A DNA stretch of 64,000 nucleotides from Methanosarcina sp. UBA5 (GTDB lineage Archaea; Halobacteriota; Methanosarcinia; Methanosarcinales; Methanosarcinaceae). The notes under the pieces were generated by a model. It ran no database searches. It saw only the letters and a list, made by a program, of their open reading frames with translations, and was not told the origin of the DNA. Shown here piece by piece: positions 9,019 to 16,969 of the stretch; position 1 is the first letter of the stretch; each line of letters starts with the position of its first letter. The stretch covers positions 17,586 through 81,585 of the forward strand of contig NZ_DAVG01000096.1 of assembly GCF_002505485.1 (NCBI RefSeq), read 5' to 3'. The position numbers were made by a program, and so were the translations under genes.

Positions 9019-9838
9019 CGAATGTCCTACGGCTAAATTCCATAAAGAAACAAGGTATCATATATGTCGATCTGATTCCGAAGTTTCGAAGTAAAAAGAC
9101 AATGTGATTTTTAGTATAATAATAGGTCTGTTTCAAGCGCCCGGATTGCCTGCAACCGCCTGTACTAACTTTATTGTGATCTGCTACTGCAGCCGGTTGG
9201 AAATAAAATTTAAATCCCCTGTTAATGAGTCGCATGTTCAGATCGCTTTCTTCACGGCAGTAATTGCCCTTATAGGCTTTTTCTTCATACCCGCCTATAA
9301 CCTGTAGCTGATTTCTTGGGTATAAACAACAGGCGTGTCCCATCTCTACTTCTAATATATTTCCAGAATTATGTCCATAATTATTGAAAATTTCGCCAGT
9401 CAATTTATTTACATAAAATGGAACATTGTGTCTGACAGCTTCTTTATCTGGATCTGTGCTTTCTATCAGTCTCGGAACAATAACAATATTCTGCGTACCA
9501 AATGAATCGTAAGTGCTGACAAGTTTCTCTAAACAATCTTGATGCAGAACCAGATCGTCTTCAATGAAGAACACTAATTGACCTTTAGCTACAGATAGAG
9601 CCGCATTTCTATTGCGTGGGAGTCCTAGATTATGTTCATGCATTAAACCGTTTATCCTGTAATCACGGTTCACGTAATGTTTTATGACTTCTCTTGTATT
9701 ATCAATTGAGCAATCATCCGAAATCAAAAGTTCCCAGTTGGCATACGACTGATTTAAGACAGATTCTACACAGACTCCGAGAATAGATGCTCTATTATAT
9801 GTCGGTAAAATTATTGATACTAGAAGTCTTTTGTTCAT
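9002..9838 (-). CDS. Glycosyltransferase family 2, convergent
   Basis: 278 residues. LLVSIILPTYNRASILGVCV and LLISDDCSIDNT are the GT2 nucleotide-binding blocks, and FFIEDDLVLHQDCL supplies the acidic motif. It is the only minus-strand gene of the glycan island, so it has its own promoter, in the AT-rich stretch after 9839. The 3' end overlaps the convergent GT2 gene. It closes the island; beyond lie a gene-poor zone and a transposase-like remnant. Confidence 0.84.
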   Translation of the reverse strand: MNKRLLVSIILPTYNRASILGVCVESVLNQSYANWELLISDDCSIDNTREVIKHYVNRDYRINGLMHEHNLGLPRNRNAALSVAKGQLVFFIEDDLVLHQDCLEKLVSTYDSFGTQNIVIVPRLIESTDPDKEAVRHNVPFYVNKLTGEIFNNYGHNSGNILEVEMGHACCLYPRNQLQVIGGYEEKAYKGNYCREESDLNMRLINRGFKFYFQPAAVADHNKVSTGGCRQSGRLKQTYYYTKNHIVFLLRNFGIRSTYMIPCFFMEFSRRTFVNNFL

Positions 9839-10834
9839 GAATCATCTACCATTTATTTAGCTGAAGTATTAATTAATTAATAAAGTAAAGACGTTACATC
9901 TATAAATATGTTTGTAAGTTGTAGTAGTCGAAAGTTTGTTGTTAATTACCTTATTTTTTCTTTTGAAAAGAATAAAAAATAGGTTAAAGAAATAGTGAAT
10001 TTGAGGAAAATAGAACAAAAAAAATCTGTTTTTCCAGTTTATTAAGACCTTTATTACGACCTTTATTATATGCGCATTCTTAGGATACTTGTCTCACAAT
10101 TTGATGGAATACATGCTGGAATTTTATTGGAACTAGCGTTGGAATTGGCGCTGTATCTATGAAAATAAGAGAAAAAAAGACGAGAAGATAGGAAACGAGG
10201 AGAAACAGAAGACACAGTCTCAGATAATATGAAGTTATAATTCAATAATACTTCTGGAATTGGGAACAACGAGATTTTCTGAAAAATCGAATTTATACTA
10301 GTGTTTTGTCAATCTTCAAATGTCGGATAAAGGCGTGACAATTTTATCCTTGCATCTTCTGTTGTAAATTGCCAATTTACCTTTGCATTTTTGTTGATTC
10401 TGAACTTTTGCCATGCTAATGCCTCATTCCTAGCACCTTGATTTCATCCATTCTTCTTTTTAAGCACCGACCTGTGAGTTCAATTCGATCTCTGCCTCAG
10501 TTAGGCTGGCATTGAAAGGCTTTCAATCTTCTTTTGGTCAAGATCCAAGTAATATAGAGCCTTTGGCCCAATTATGCCATCTGTAGATTGGTCGAACTTG
10601 CAAAAATGAGGCAAATGTTAAATGAAGGCTAGCAAGAGAAAACAGGACCTTAAGGCCCATGCACAATAATTACATGTTGCAGGTTCAGATTTTGATTAGT
10701 CCGAAGGCAATAGAAGCACTGGGGAATATGAAGGGATAATGGAAGTTCTGGTAATTCTATATTTTTAAACTTCTAATTAAATTCCTCCACTCCCTTCAGC
10801 CCTGACTTTTCATCGTTTTTTTCAATTTAAGGAT
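9839..10834. other. Gene-poor AT-rich interval
   Basis: About 1 kb without an intact gene. The first 200 bases are very AT-rich and should hold the promoter of the minus-strand GT2. The stretch 10309-10620 holds coding-like pieces described separately as a transposase-like remnant. The rest shows no recognisable feature. Confidence 0.5.
10309..10620 (-). pseudogene. Degenerate transposase-like remnant
   Basis: Reading the minus strand, about 38 codons ending at a TGA (10309-10311) encode KFRINKNAKVNWQFTTEDAR followed by IKLSRLYP. I associate this tail with Methanosarcina IS630-like transposases from memory, so the family is tentative. Two other coding-like pieces lie upstream in different frames, one with ALYYLDLDQKKIESL and one with SLTEAEIELNSQVGA. 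No inverted terminal repeats or target duplications were found. The pieces show decay by frameshift. Confidence 0.35.
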
Positions 10835-12271
10835 TTATTTGCTTTTAGAATATATACCCGGTCTTGTATTTGTTGTCACTTTTATGTAATTTGTTTTTGT
10901 TTTTGTACTACTGCCTGCATCATTGGTCACTGTAAGTTTTACTGTATAATTCCCTTCCTGTGAATATTTATGTGTTGGATTTTTTACTTTTGAAGATGTT
11001 CCATCTCCAAAAGTCCACTTCCATTTGGTCGGTGAGCCTGTACTTTTGTCAGTAAAAGCAACCATTAATGGAGCTTTTCCTGAGGTTGGGGATGCAGAGA
11101 ATGCAGCAACCAGGGAAGTTGATGAGAGAGTACCCATATAAATATCGTCGTTTCCATTACGAACGTCTTCCCACACGATCTTGTCACCATAGATATTTGG
11201 ACGGTACTGAGCTGATGTCTCAGTAGTGTGAGTTTGCTGGCGAGTAGCAAGATCGTACACATAGATATCCCAGTTTCCGTTACGGTCATTCTCCCACACT
11301 ATCCTGTTTCCATAGATTGCAGGATACCGTGAATTTGATGTACTATTGGTTATCTGAGTTTCTTTTTTAGTAGAAAGATTGTACATGTAGATATCACTGA
11401 TTAAACCACTATCATCATTGCGCCAATCTTCCCATACTATCCTGTCACCGTAGATTACAGGATTTAACTGATCTGACCCATTGTTGGTTATCTGTGTTTC
11501 AGTGGAAGTAGATAAATCGTACATGTAGATATCGTAGTTATCACCGCGCTCCTCTTCCCACACTATCCTGTTACCGTAGATATCAGGATTGTATGCCATT
11601 CCACTAGTGGTGAGACGAGTTTCCGTGGAAGTTGAAAGGTCGTACATGTAAATATTGGAAACATCTTCATCTCCTCTGCCCCAATCCATCCACACAACTT
11701 TGTCACCGTAGATTGCAGGACATCTCTGACCTGAATCATCATTGGTGATTAAAGGAGTTTCTTTGGAAGTGGATAGATCATACATATATATATCGCAGTT
11801 TGAATTGGTATCATCATTACGCCAATCCTCCCAAACTATCCTGTTACCGTAGACATCAGGATAGTATTGATCTGATGAGTTGGCGGTTATCCGAGTTTCC
11901 TTGGAAGTAGAGAGATTATACATATAGATATCCCAGTTTCTGTCTTCACTGCGACAATCCTCCCACACTATAGTGTTACCATAGATCGCAGGATAACGCG
12001 AATCTGCTTCGTCGGTAGTGATCCGCTTTTCAGTTATCTTGAGCGAGGCAGGTTGTACAGATTCCATAACTGTACTTTTTCCTTCTATAGAGAGCTCATC
12101 TGACAGAGCTTTGTCATCGGAGGAATCCCCTGCTCCGCTGGTAATATCAGGCGGAGCTTTGTGAAGATCTTCTCCAGTGGATGCAGATGCCGTAGATGAG
12201 GCAAAAATTAAAAATAAAACCATAAGTGTTGAAGCTAAAGCTATCGAATAAGTTTTTTCTTTATTTTTCAT
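10835..12271 (-). CDS. Secreted seven-repeat beta-propeller protein with PKD domain
   Basis: About 478 residues. The ATG at 12271 follows GAGG at good spacing, better than the ATG at 12289, and starts a signal peptide (MKNKEK, then a hydrophobic run ending STASAS). Residues about 85-390 are seven tandem repeats of roughly 43-46 residues, each with a YP-x-IYG-x-IVWED core and a DIYMYDLSTS-x-ET end. This TolB-like layout should close a seven-bladed propeller. Residues about 390-475 form a PKD domain (KWTFGDGTSS, NPTHKYSQEGNYTVKLTV). Methanosarcina encode many such surface proteins, probably envelope or adhesion components. No C-terminal membrane anchor is visible, so it may be secreted or held by the S-layer. 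The target is unknown. Confidence 0.85.
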   Translation of the reverse strand: MKNKEKTYSIALASTLMVLFLIFASSTASASTGEDLHKAPPDITSGAGDSSDDKALSDELSIEGKSTVMESVQPASLKITEKRITTDEADSRYPAIYGNTIVWEDCRSEDRNWDIYMYNLSTSKETRITANSSDQYYPDVYGNRIVWEDWRNDDTNSNCDIYMYDLSTSKETPLITNDDSGQRCPAIYGDKVVWMDWGRGDEDVSNIYMYDLSTSTETRLTTSGMAYNPDIYGNRIVWEEERGDNYDIYMYDLSTSTETQITNNGSDQLNPVIYGDRIVWEDWRNDDSGLISDIYMYNLSTKKETQITNSTSNSRYPAIYGNRIVWENDRNGNWDIYVYDLATRQQTHTTETSAQYRPNIYGDKIVWEDVRNGNDDIYMGTLSSTSLVAAFSASPTSGKAPLMVAFTDKSTGSPTKWKWTFGDGTSSKVKNPTHKYSQEGNYTVKLTVTNDAGSSTKTKTNYIKVTTNTRPGIYSKSK

Positions 12272-12415
12272 TGATTCTTCCTCATTCATCTTTTCTATTT
12301 ATTTTAGTGCTTGTTATTCTTCCAGGATTGTCAAAGTCGAGCATTGATTCTGCTTGCGATTAGCTACTATCACTAGAACCTAGAAAACATTGAAAACTCC
12401 TTTTGTGGATATTTC

Positions 12416-12470
12416 AACTATTTACAATAGTTAAATTAAAGGGAGGCGTGTCCGTATATAAAATACTTTT
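12416..12470 (-). promoter_or_regulatory. Putative promoter and palindrome upstream of the propeller gene
   Basis: On the minus strand a TATA-like TTTATATAC lies at about 12454-12465. Just downstream is a perfect palindrome, AACTATT-TAC-AATAGTT, at 12416-12432, near where transcription should start. That is a typical place for an archaeal repressor site. The 5' leader to the gene would be about 150 bases. Confidence 0.35.
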
Positions 12471-12474
12471 GACT

Positions 12475-12918
12475 TTTTTTAAATAATGGATATTTTGGCA
12501 CAAAAGCGTACAAGAACACCTTAAGAATTTTAAATAAACTAAAAAAAGTAAGATTGAAAATCTTAATACATCTCTACAGGGAGCTCTGGACCCGTTAGAG
12601 CTTGCAAAGCCACGCGCCAGGTATGAAGAAGTAGAAAGGCATAATCAAGCATTGAAAGAAGAGCTGGAGAAAGCGGAGAGATAGAGAGAAGACCTCAAAG
12701 CTGCCTATAATAATTATTTTCTACAGGCTCAAAAGTTGATTAATCAGAAGGCCATTGAATCACCTAGAGAAAATAAGCGCCTCTATCTCATCAATAAACC
12801 AGATTTAGCTTCCTGTTTAGCTTCCAGAATAAGTTCAACTGAGGTTCGCTGTGAATTCGCAAAATGCTTTTATAGCTTGAAATTAATTACGCTGGGTGTT
12901 GGCACTTGCGTCAATTGA
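12475..12918 (+). pseudogene. Decayed coiled-coil frame with an in-frame TAG
   Basis: One frame is open from about 12475 to a stop at 12916-12918 except for a single TAG at 12682-12684. The middle (about 12555-12780) is strongly coding-like: DPLELAKPRARYEEVERHNQ and ALKEELEKAER before the TAG, EDLKAAYNNYFLQAQKLINQ after it, a heptad-rich coiled coil. No ATG, GTG or TTG with a ribosome binding site starts it, and the last 45 codons look random. A fragment with a nonsense codon is the likely reading. Because Methanosarcina can decode UAG as pyrrolysine, the TAG alone does not prove inactivation. Confidence 0.4.
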
Positions 12919-13257
12919 CAAAAGCCAATTCGATACAATTAGATCGTTTTTCAGTTTGAAGTTTTTCATACTATAAATTACCTGATCGATTGTATACGAT
13001 TATCCAAACACAGTAATTGATAAATACATCAACCTCCTTCCAGTTAAAACTAAAAATCACATTTACCGGCTTATCGGGCCTGAAAGCCCAAACCATAAGA
13101 GTCCATAAATCCAGCTATAAAGATTGGAAAGGACCTCTCGAAAGAGAATGAGTTACCTCGTTTCGGGAAAAAGTAGATTTCTGGCAGCCAGGGGAGAAGA
13201 ATCGGCACTATCTCTCAGGATCTGCAAAGACAACCTAATTTAGAAAAGGTGGCATGC
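12919..13257. other. Intergenic leader before the S19e gene
   Basis: About 340 bases upstream of the ribosomal cluster. It is AT-rich at the start, then richer in GC from about 13070. The end carries AAAAGGTGG (13244-13252), the ribosome binding site of S19e. The promoter is not clear; no tRNA or known RNA motif was recognised. Confidence 0.4.
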
Positions 13258-13707
13258 ATGACAACAGTGTTTGATGTCCCTGCAATGGAACTTATCGAGA
13301 AGGTTGCAGGCATACTTAAAGAAAATGAAAACGTCATTCCCCCTGAGTGGGCAAAGAACGTAAAGACCGGGGTTCACAAGGAACTCTCTCCGAGCAACGA
13401 TGACTGGTGGTATATCAGATCCGCTGCGATCCTGAGGAAGATCTATACTGATGGACCTGTAGGAATTGAAAGGCTCCGATCAGTATATGGTGGAAAGAAG
13501 GACAACGGATCAAAGCCAGGCCACAAAGCAAAAGGCAGCGGTTCGATTGCCAGAAAGACAGTACAGCAGCTTGAAGCTGCAGGTTACCTGCAAAAAGTAA
13601 AGGACGGAAGAACGGTATCTGCAAAGGGACGTTCCATGATTGATAATGCGGCCAATGAGCTCAAGCAAGAACTTCTTGAGAAAATCCCAGGACTTGCAAA
13701 ATACTGA
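13258..13707 (+). CDS. rps19e: 30S ribosomal protein S19e
   Basis: 149 residues, the normal archaeal S19e length. TTVFDVPAMELIEKVAGIL, NDDWWYIRSAAILRKIY and a C-terminal winged-helix portion (KTVQQLEAAGYL) are diagnostic. It is part of the small-subunit head and is needed for 18S/16S maturation in eukaryotes and archaea. A GTG at 13249 is possible, but GGTGG overlaps it and lies 6 bases before the ATG at 13258, which also gives the usual N terminus MTTVFDV. It heads the conserved archaeal translation cluster. Confidence 0.96.
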   Translation: MTTVFDVPAMELIEKVAGILKENENVIPPEWAKNVKTGVHKELSPSNDDWWYIRSAAILRKIYTDGPVGIERLRSVYGGKKDNGSKPGHKAKGSGSIARKTVQQLEAAGYLQKVKDGRTVSAKGRSMIDNAANELKQELLEKIPGLAKY

Positions 13708-13814
13708 GAAAAATTCCATCCGAAGGGGACCTGGAAATTTCTTAGGATTCCCTTTCAAATATCATTAATCTTAATCCAGATGCTCCGGAAAACCGGTTTT
13801 TTTAGATGATTGCC

Positions 13815-14174
13815 ATGTCTACAATGGATGACGAACTCAACGAAATCCGAAAGAGACGGCTTGCAGAAATTCAGAGGCAGCAGGCACAGAACCAGCAGCC
13901 TGACATCCAGGCAGCTTATCAGCAGGAACAGGCAAAAGCTGAGATGGAAGCTCAGAAGCAGGCCATCCTGAGGCAGATCCTGACCCCTGAGGCCAGAGAA
14001 CGCCTTACAACCTTAAAGATGTCAAGACCGGCCCTTGGAGAACAGCTCGAAATGCAGCTGATCTCGCTTGCTCAGAGTGGAAGGCTCCCGTCTCAAATCA
14101 GCGACGAACAACTTAAAAACCTCCTGATGAAGATGCAGCCAAAAAAGCGTAAGACATCTATAACCAGGGTTTAA
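13815..14174 (+). CDS. PDCD5-like DNA-binding protein
   Basis: About 119 residues of the TFAR19/PDCD5 family, conserved from archaea to humans. A charged, Gln-rich N-terminal helix (RRLAEIQRQQAQNQQPDIQ) is followed by the core ILTPEARERLTTLKMSRPAL and a three-helix bundle ending LLMKMQPKKRK. ATGs at 13806, 13815 and 13824 are in frame; a weak GATGAT motif favours 13815. Archaeal members bind nucleic acid, but their precise role is unsettled. Location directly after rps19e is standard in archaea and hints at a ribosome-linked role. Confidence 0.92.
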   Translation: MSTMDDELNEIRKRRLAEIQRQQAQNQQPDIQAAYQQEQAKAEMEAQKQAILRQILTPEARERLTTLKMSRPALGEQLEMQLISLAQSGRLPSQISDEQLKNLLMKMQPKKRKTSITRV

Positions 14175-14179
14175 AAACA

Positions 14180-14797
14180 ATGAGAATTTCGGTCCTGTTT
14201 AGTGGAGGCAAGGACAGCTCGCTCTCTGCCCTTTTGATGGAACCGTATTTTGAGATAGAACTCGTAACCTGCAGTTTCGGCCTGCTTCCCAATGGTGAGC
14301 TGGCAGCAAAAACTGCAAAAAGGTTAGGGTTCCCACATAGAGTTATTTCTCTGGAATGGGAGATCCTTGAAAAGGCTTACGAGAAAATAATGAAGGACGG
14401 TTTCCCGAAAAGTGCAATTAATTATATCCACGAAAAAGCCGTAGAAACTCTTGCTTCGGATCCGGAAGTTAAATTCATTGCTGATGGAACCAGAAGGGAT
14501 GATAGAGTTCCTGTACTCTCGATCTCACAGGTACGAAGTATCGAAGACCGATTAGGAGTTCAGTATATCTGCCCTTTGAAGGGGTATGGCAAAAAAACCG
14601 TGAGTATTCTTGTAGAGCGTTATCTGAAAATTGAAGAGGGACCGAGTGAGAATACTCAGAAAGCCGATTACGAAACCGAGCTCAGGGAGTTAATCAGGCA
14701 GAGAGACGGAGAAGAAAAAATAAAAGAACTGTTTCCTGCCCATATCCAATCCCATGTGCTTTCCAGGAAAAACTGCCCTGAAGAAAGTATGCCTTGA
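14180..14797 (+). CDS. PP-loop ATP pyrophosphatase of unknown substrate
   Basis: 205 residues. ISVLFSGGKDSSLSALL at the N terminus is the PP-loop that binds ATP and adenylates a substrate, as in tRNA thiolases and asparagine synthetase. FIADGTRRDDRVPVLS follows about 110 residues in. There is no ferredoxin-like or THUMP domain and no catalytic Cys pair, so a simple tRNA thiolase role is not shown. It starts 5 bases after the PDCD5 stop, inside the ribosomal cluster, consistent with a job in translation or tRNA/diphthamide-like modification; that is inference. Confidence 0.85.
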   Translation: MRISVLFSGGKDSSLSALLMEPYFEIELVTCSFGLLPNGELAAKTAKRLGFPHRVISLEWEILEKAYEKIMKDGFPKSAINYIHEKAVETLASDPEVKFIADGTRRDDRVPVLSISQVRSIEDRLGVQYICPLKGYGKKTVSILVERYLKIEEGPSENTQKADYETELRELIRQRDGEEKIKELFPAHIQSHVLSRKNCPEESMP

Positions 14798-14847
14798 AAT
14801 CAGGAAGTCTTCCGGAAGGGGAAAAATTCTGGAATAAAGATTTATAC

Positions 14848-14973
14848 AATAATCGAGTTATATTCAACCCTTATACTGCTGCAGATTAACCGAGACCCTA
14901 ATAGAATTTACCGGATATGGTTTTGAAAACTGTCTTTTAACCGGCAGAAAAAAACCTCGATTATTCAAGGGTT
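14848..14973 (+). promoter_or_regulatory. Possible pseudoknot leader before rpl39e
   Basis: Two complementary pairs interleave: AATAATCGAG (14848-14857) with CTCGATTATT (14956-14965), and AACCCTT (14866-14872) with AAGGGTT (14967-14973). The order is A, B, A', B', so both stems together would form a pseudoknot, or they could be alternatives. The structure ends about 80 bases before the TTG start of L39e. Its place suggests leader control of the ribosomal operon; no known RNA family was recognised. Confidence 0.35.
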
Positions 14974-15054
14974 AAAATCACAATCAGCTAATTATTGGAT
15001 ATAACCGGAAGTTAACAAAATTAAGTTATTTACAGGTCAACAGGTGTGATCCAC

Positions 15055-15210
15055 TTGAGTCATAACATGAAAGGACAGAAGAGGCGCCTTGCAAAGGCGC
15101 ACAAACAAAACACACGCATTCCAGTGTGGGTTATTGTGAAAACTAACCGGAAGGTCGTGAGTCATCCCAGACGCAGGCACTGGAGAAGAAGAAGCCTGGA
15201 TGTGAAATAA
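15055..15210 (+). CDS. rpl39e: 50S ribosomal protein L39e
   Basis: 51 residues, very basic, the expected size. Start is TTG at 15055, giving MSHNMKGQKRRLAKAHKQNT; GGTG at 15043-15046 is the ribosome binding site. IPVWVIVKTNRKVVSHPRRR and the terminal WRRRSLDVK are diagnostic. L39e lines the peptide exit tunnel in archaea and eukaryotes, in the place of the bacterial L23 loop. It lies 20 bases before L31e and is surely co-transcribed with it. Confidence 0.96.
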   Translation: MSHNMKGQKRRLAKAHKQNTRIPVWVIVKTNRKVVSHPRRRHWRRRSLDVK

Positions 15211-15230
15211 GCGAGGAAGGTGGGAAAAAA

Positions 15231-15500
15231 ATGGCAGACGACATGGTAAAAGAACAGGTATATACTATCCCCCTCAGGACAGTAAGGAAAGTTCCTGCAT
15301 GGAAAAGAGCAAACAGAGCAGTTACTGAAGTAAGAGGTTTTCTCGTAAGGCACATGAAGGTTGATTCTGTGCAGGTCAAACTGGACAAATCAATTAATGA
15401 GCGCCTCTGGGAAAAAGGCTGTGAAAAGCCTCCTCTCTCCATCCGAGTCAGAGCTGTAAAATTCGCAGATGGCGAGGTACAGGCAGAACTCGCCCAGTAA
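15231..15500 (+). CDS. rpl31e: 50S ribosomal protein L31e
   Basis: 89 residues. YTIPLRTVRKVPAWKRANRA and VDSVQVKLDKSINERLWEKG are typical of L31e, which sits at the exit of the tunnel and helps bind the signal recognition particle. AAGGTGG upstream is a strong ribosome binding site. It follows rpl39e and precedes eIF6, as in most Euryarchaeota. Confidence 0.96.
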   Translation: MADDMVKEQVYTIPLRTVRKVPAWKRANRAVTEVRGFLVRHMKVDSVQVKLDKSINERLWEKGCEKPPLSIRVRAVKFADGEVQAELAQ

Positions 15501-15532
15501 AATATACCAGAAGACGCGAAGCTTCAAAGAAT

Positions 15533-16192
15533 ATGATTCGAACAGTGGATATCTACGACACCCCAATGATCGGTGTCTTTGCAACCTGCACAGAAGATGT
15601 TGTTCTTGTTCCTACAGGAACAAAGCCCGAAACCTGTGCCATACTTGAGGATTCCCTGGGTGCAAGGGTCATTGAGACTCTTGTAAACGGAAGCGTTGTT
15701 ATCGGAGCCCTTTCCAGAGGAAACTCAAACGGCTTCCTTTTTTCATATGGGACCGATGCCAGGGAGATGAAAGAACAGACAGGAGTTAAGGCTGAGATCC
15801 TCCCGAGCAAGCTGAATGCAGTCGGAAATATCGTACTTGCAAACGATTCCGCAGCCCTTGTCCACCCTGAACTGTCAGACCACGCTATTGAGGCAATTGC
15901 CAGTACCCTCAAAGTAGAAGTTTACAGGGGAACAATTGCCGGGATAAAGAATGTAGGGATGGCTGGAGTTGTTACCAACAAAGGGCTTCTGGTGCACCCT
16001 AAAGTGACATCATCGGAAATCGAAATCCTGGAAAAGCTCTTCGAACTTCCGGTAAATATAGGGACTACAAACTTTGGGACTCAGATGCTAGGCTCAGGCC
16101 TGCTTGCGAACTCAAAGAACTATCTGGCAGGTTCAGACACTACAGGCCCCGAACTTGGAAGAATCGAGGAAGCACTCGGGTTCTTAGAATGA
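15533..16192 (+). CDS. eif6: Translation initiation factor 6 (aIF6)
   Basis: 219 residues with the five-fold pseudo-symmetric pentein repeats of IF6: TEDVVLVPTG, GALSRGNSNG and MAGVVTNKGLLVHP are repeats of the same strand-turn pattern. aIF6 binds the large subunit and keeps it apart from the small subunit until maturation or stress release. The gene is 33 bases after L31e. Length matches the archaeal norm of about 220. Confidence 0.96.
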   Translation: MIRTVDIYDTPMIGVFATCTEDVVLVPTGTKPETCAILEDSLGARVIETLVNGSVVIGALSRGNSNGFLFSYGTDAREMKEQTGVKAEILPSKLNAVGNIVLANDSAALVHPELSDHAIEAIASTLKVEVYRGTIAGIKNVGMAGVVTNKGLLVHPKVTSSEIEILEKLFELPVNIGTTNFGTQMLGSGLLANSKNYLAGSDTTGPELGRIEEALGFLE

Positions 16193-16241
16193 TATTAATC
16201 CACCTGTTTCGTAAAAAATTACAGCAAGAGTGGTGACCAAG

Positions 16242-16418
16242 ATGAAGAGTTTTATTGTTAAAGGCAAATTTAAAGCAGGAAATTCCTGGGAAAAATTCAC
16301 AAAGCAAGTCGAAAGTCAGAATGAAAAGAACGCAACGGATAAGGTCTATTCTGTCTTCGGAAGCAAGCATGGGATTAAAAGAAACCAGATCCAGATCGAA
16401 AGCATTGCTGAGGAGTGA
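16242..16418 (+). CDS. rplX: 50S ribosomal protein LX (L18a/L20a)
   Basis: 58 residues if started at the ATG at 16242; GTG at 16230 would add four residues and overlaps the GTGGTG that looks like the ribosome binding site. KSFIVKGKFKAGNSWEKFTK and a C-terminal RNQIQIESI match archaeal LX. It lies between eIF6 and prefoldin alpha, the standard order. The stop overlaps an upstream GTG of the prefoldin frame. Confidence 0.93.
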   Translation: MKSFIVKGKFKAGNSWEKFTKQVESQNEKNATDKVYSVFGSKHGIKRNQIQIESIAEE

Positions 16419-16423
16419 AGGAT

Positions 16424-16858
16424 ATGGTAGAAGTCAGTGAAGAAGATATCAGAAATCTGGCAGCCAGGCATCAGGAGTTCCAGAGACAGGCCGAAGCCTT
16501 AAGGCAGCAGATGAACATGGTCCAGGCTTCTATTACAAGCTGCGACCAAGCAATCGTAACCATCAACGAGCTTAAAACCGCTTCAGCTGAAGGCAGGACT
16601 GCCGAAACGATGGTACCGGTTGGATTTGGCTCATTTGTTTACGCCGAAATAAAAAATACAGAGAAGGTTATTGTGGATCTTGGAGCAGGCTTCAGTGCGG
16701 AAGAGACCGCCGATGAAGCCATTGAAACCCTGAAACGCCGCAAAGAGCAGCTTACGAAAATTCTCGAACAGATGAGTGCTTCACTGACTAAATATGTACA
16801 GGGTATGCAGGCCCTAGAATCTGAGGCTGCAAGGCTTCAGCAACCCGACCAGGCCTGA
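16424..16858 (+). CDS. pfdA: Prefoldin subunit alpha
   Basis: About 144 residues with the prefoldin plan: N-terminal coiled-coil helix (AARHQEFQRQAEALRQQMNM), central beta hairpins (VPVGFGSFVYAEI, KVIVDLGAGFSAEETADEA) and C-terminal coiled coil. Two alpha and four beta subunits form the jellyfish-shaped chaperone that hands nascent chains to the thermosome. An in-frame GTG at 16415 overlaps the LX stop, but GGAGTGAAGG makes a ribosome binding site for ATG 16424. Confidence 0.94.
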   Translation: MVEVSEEDIRNLAARHQEFQRQAEALRQQMNMVQASITSCDQAIVTINELKTASAEGRTAETMVPVGFGSFVYAEIKNTEKVIVDLGAGFSAEETADEAIETLKRRKEQLTKILEQMSASLTKYVQGMQALESEAARLQQPDQA

Positions 16859-16969
16859 AAGACCTGGCTCAGACATAAAAGGATGGGACTCAAAGCCTGC
16901 ATTTGAGAACGAACTTTTTATTTTGAATTAACTACTATTTTTTATTGAATTTTTTTGGGATGGGATCCT

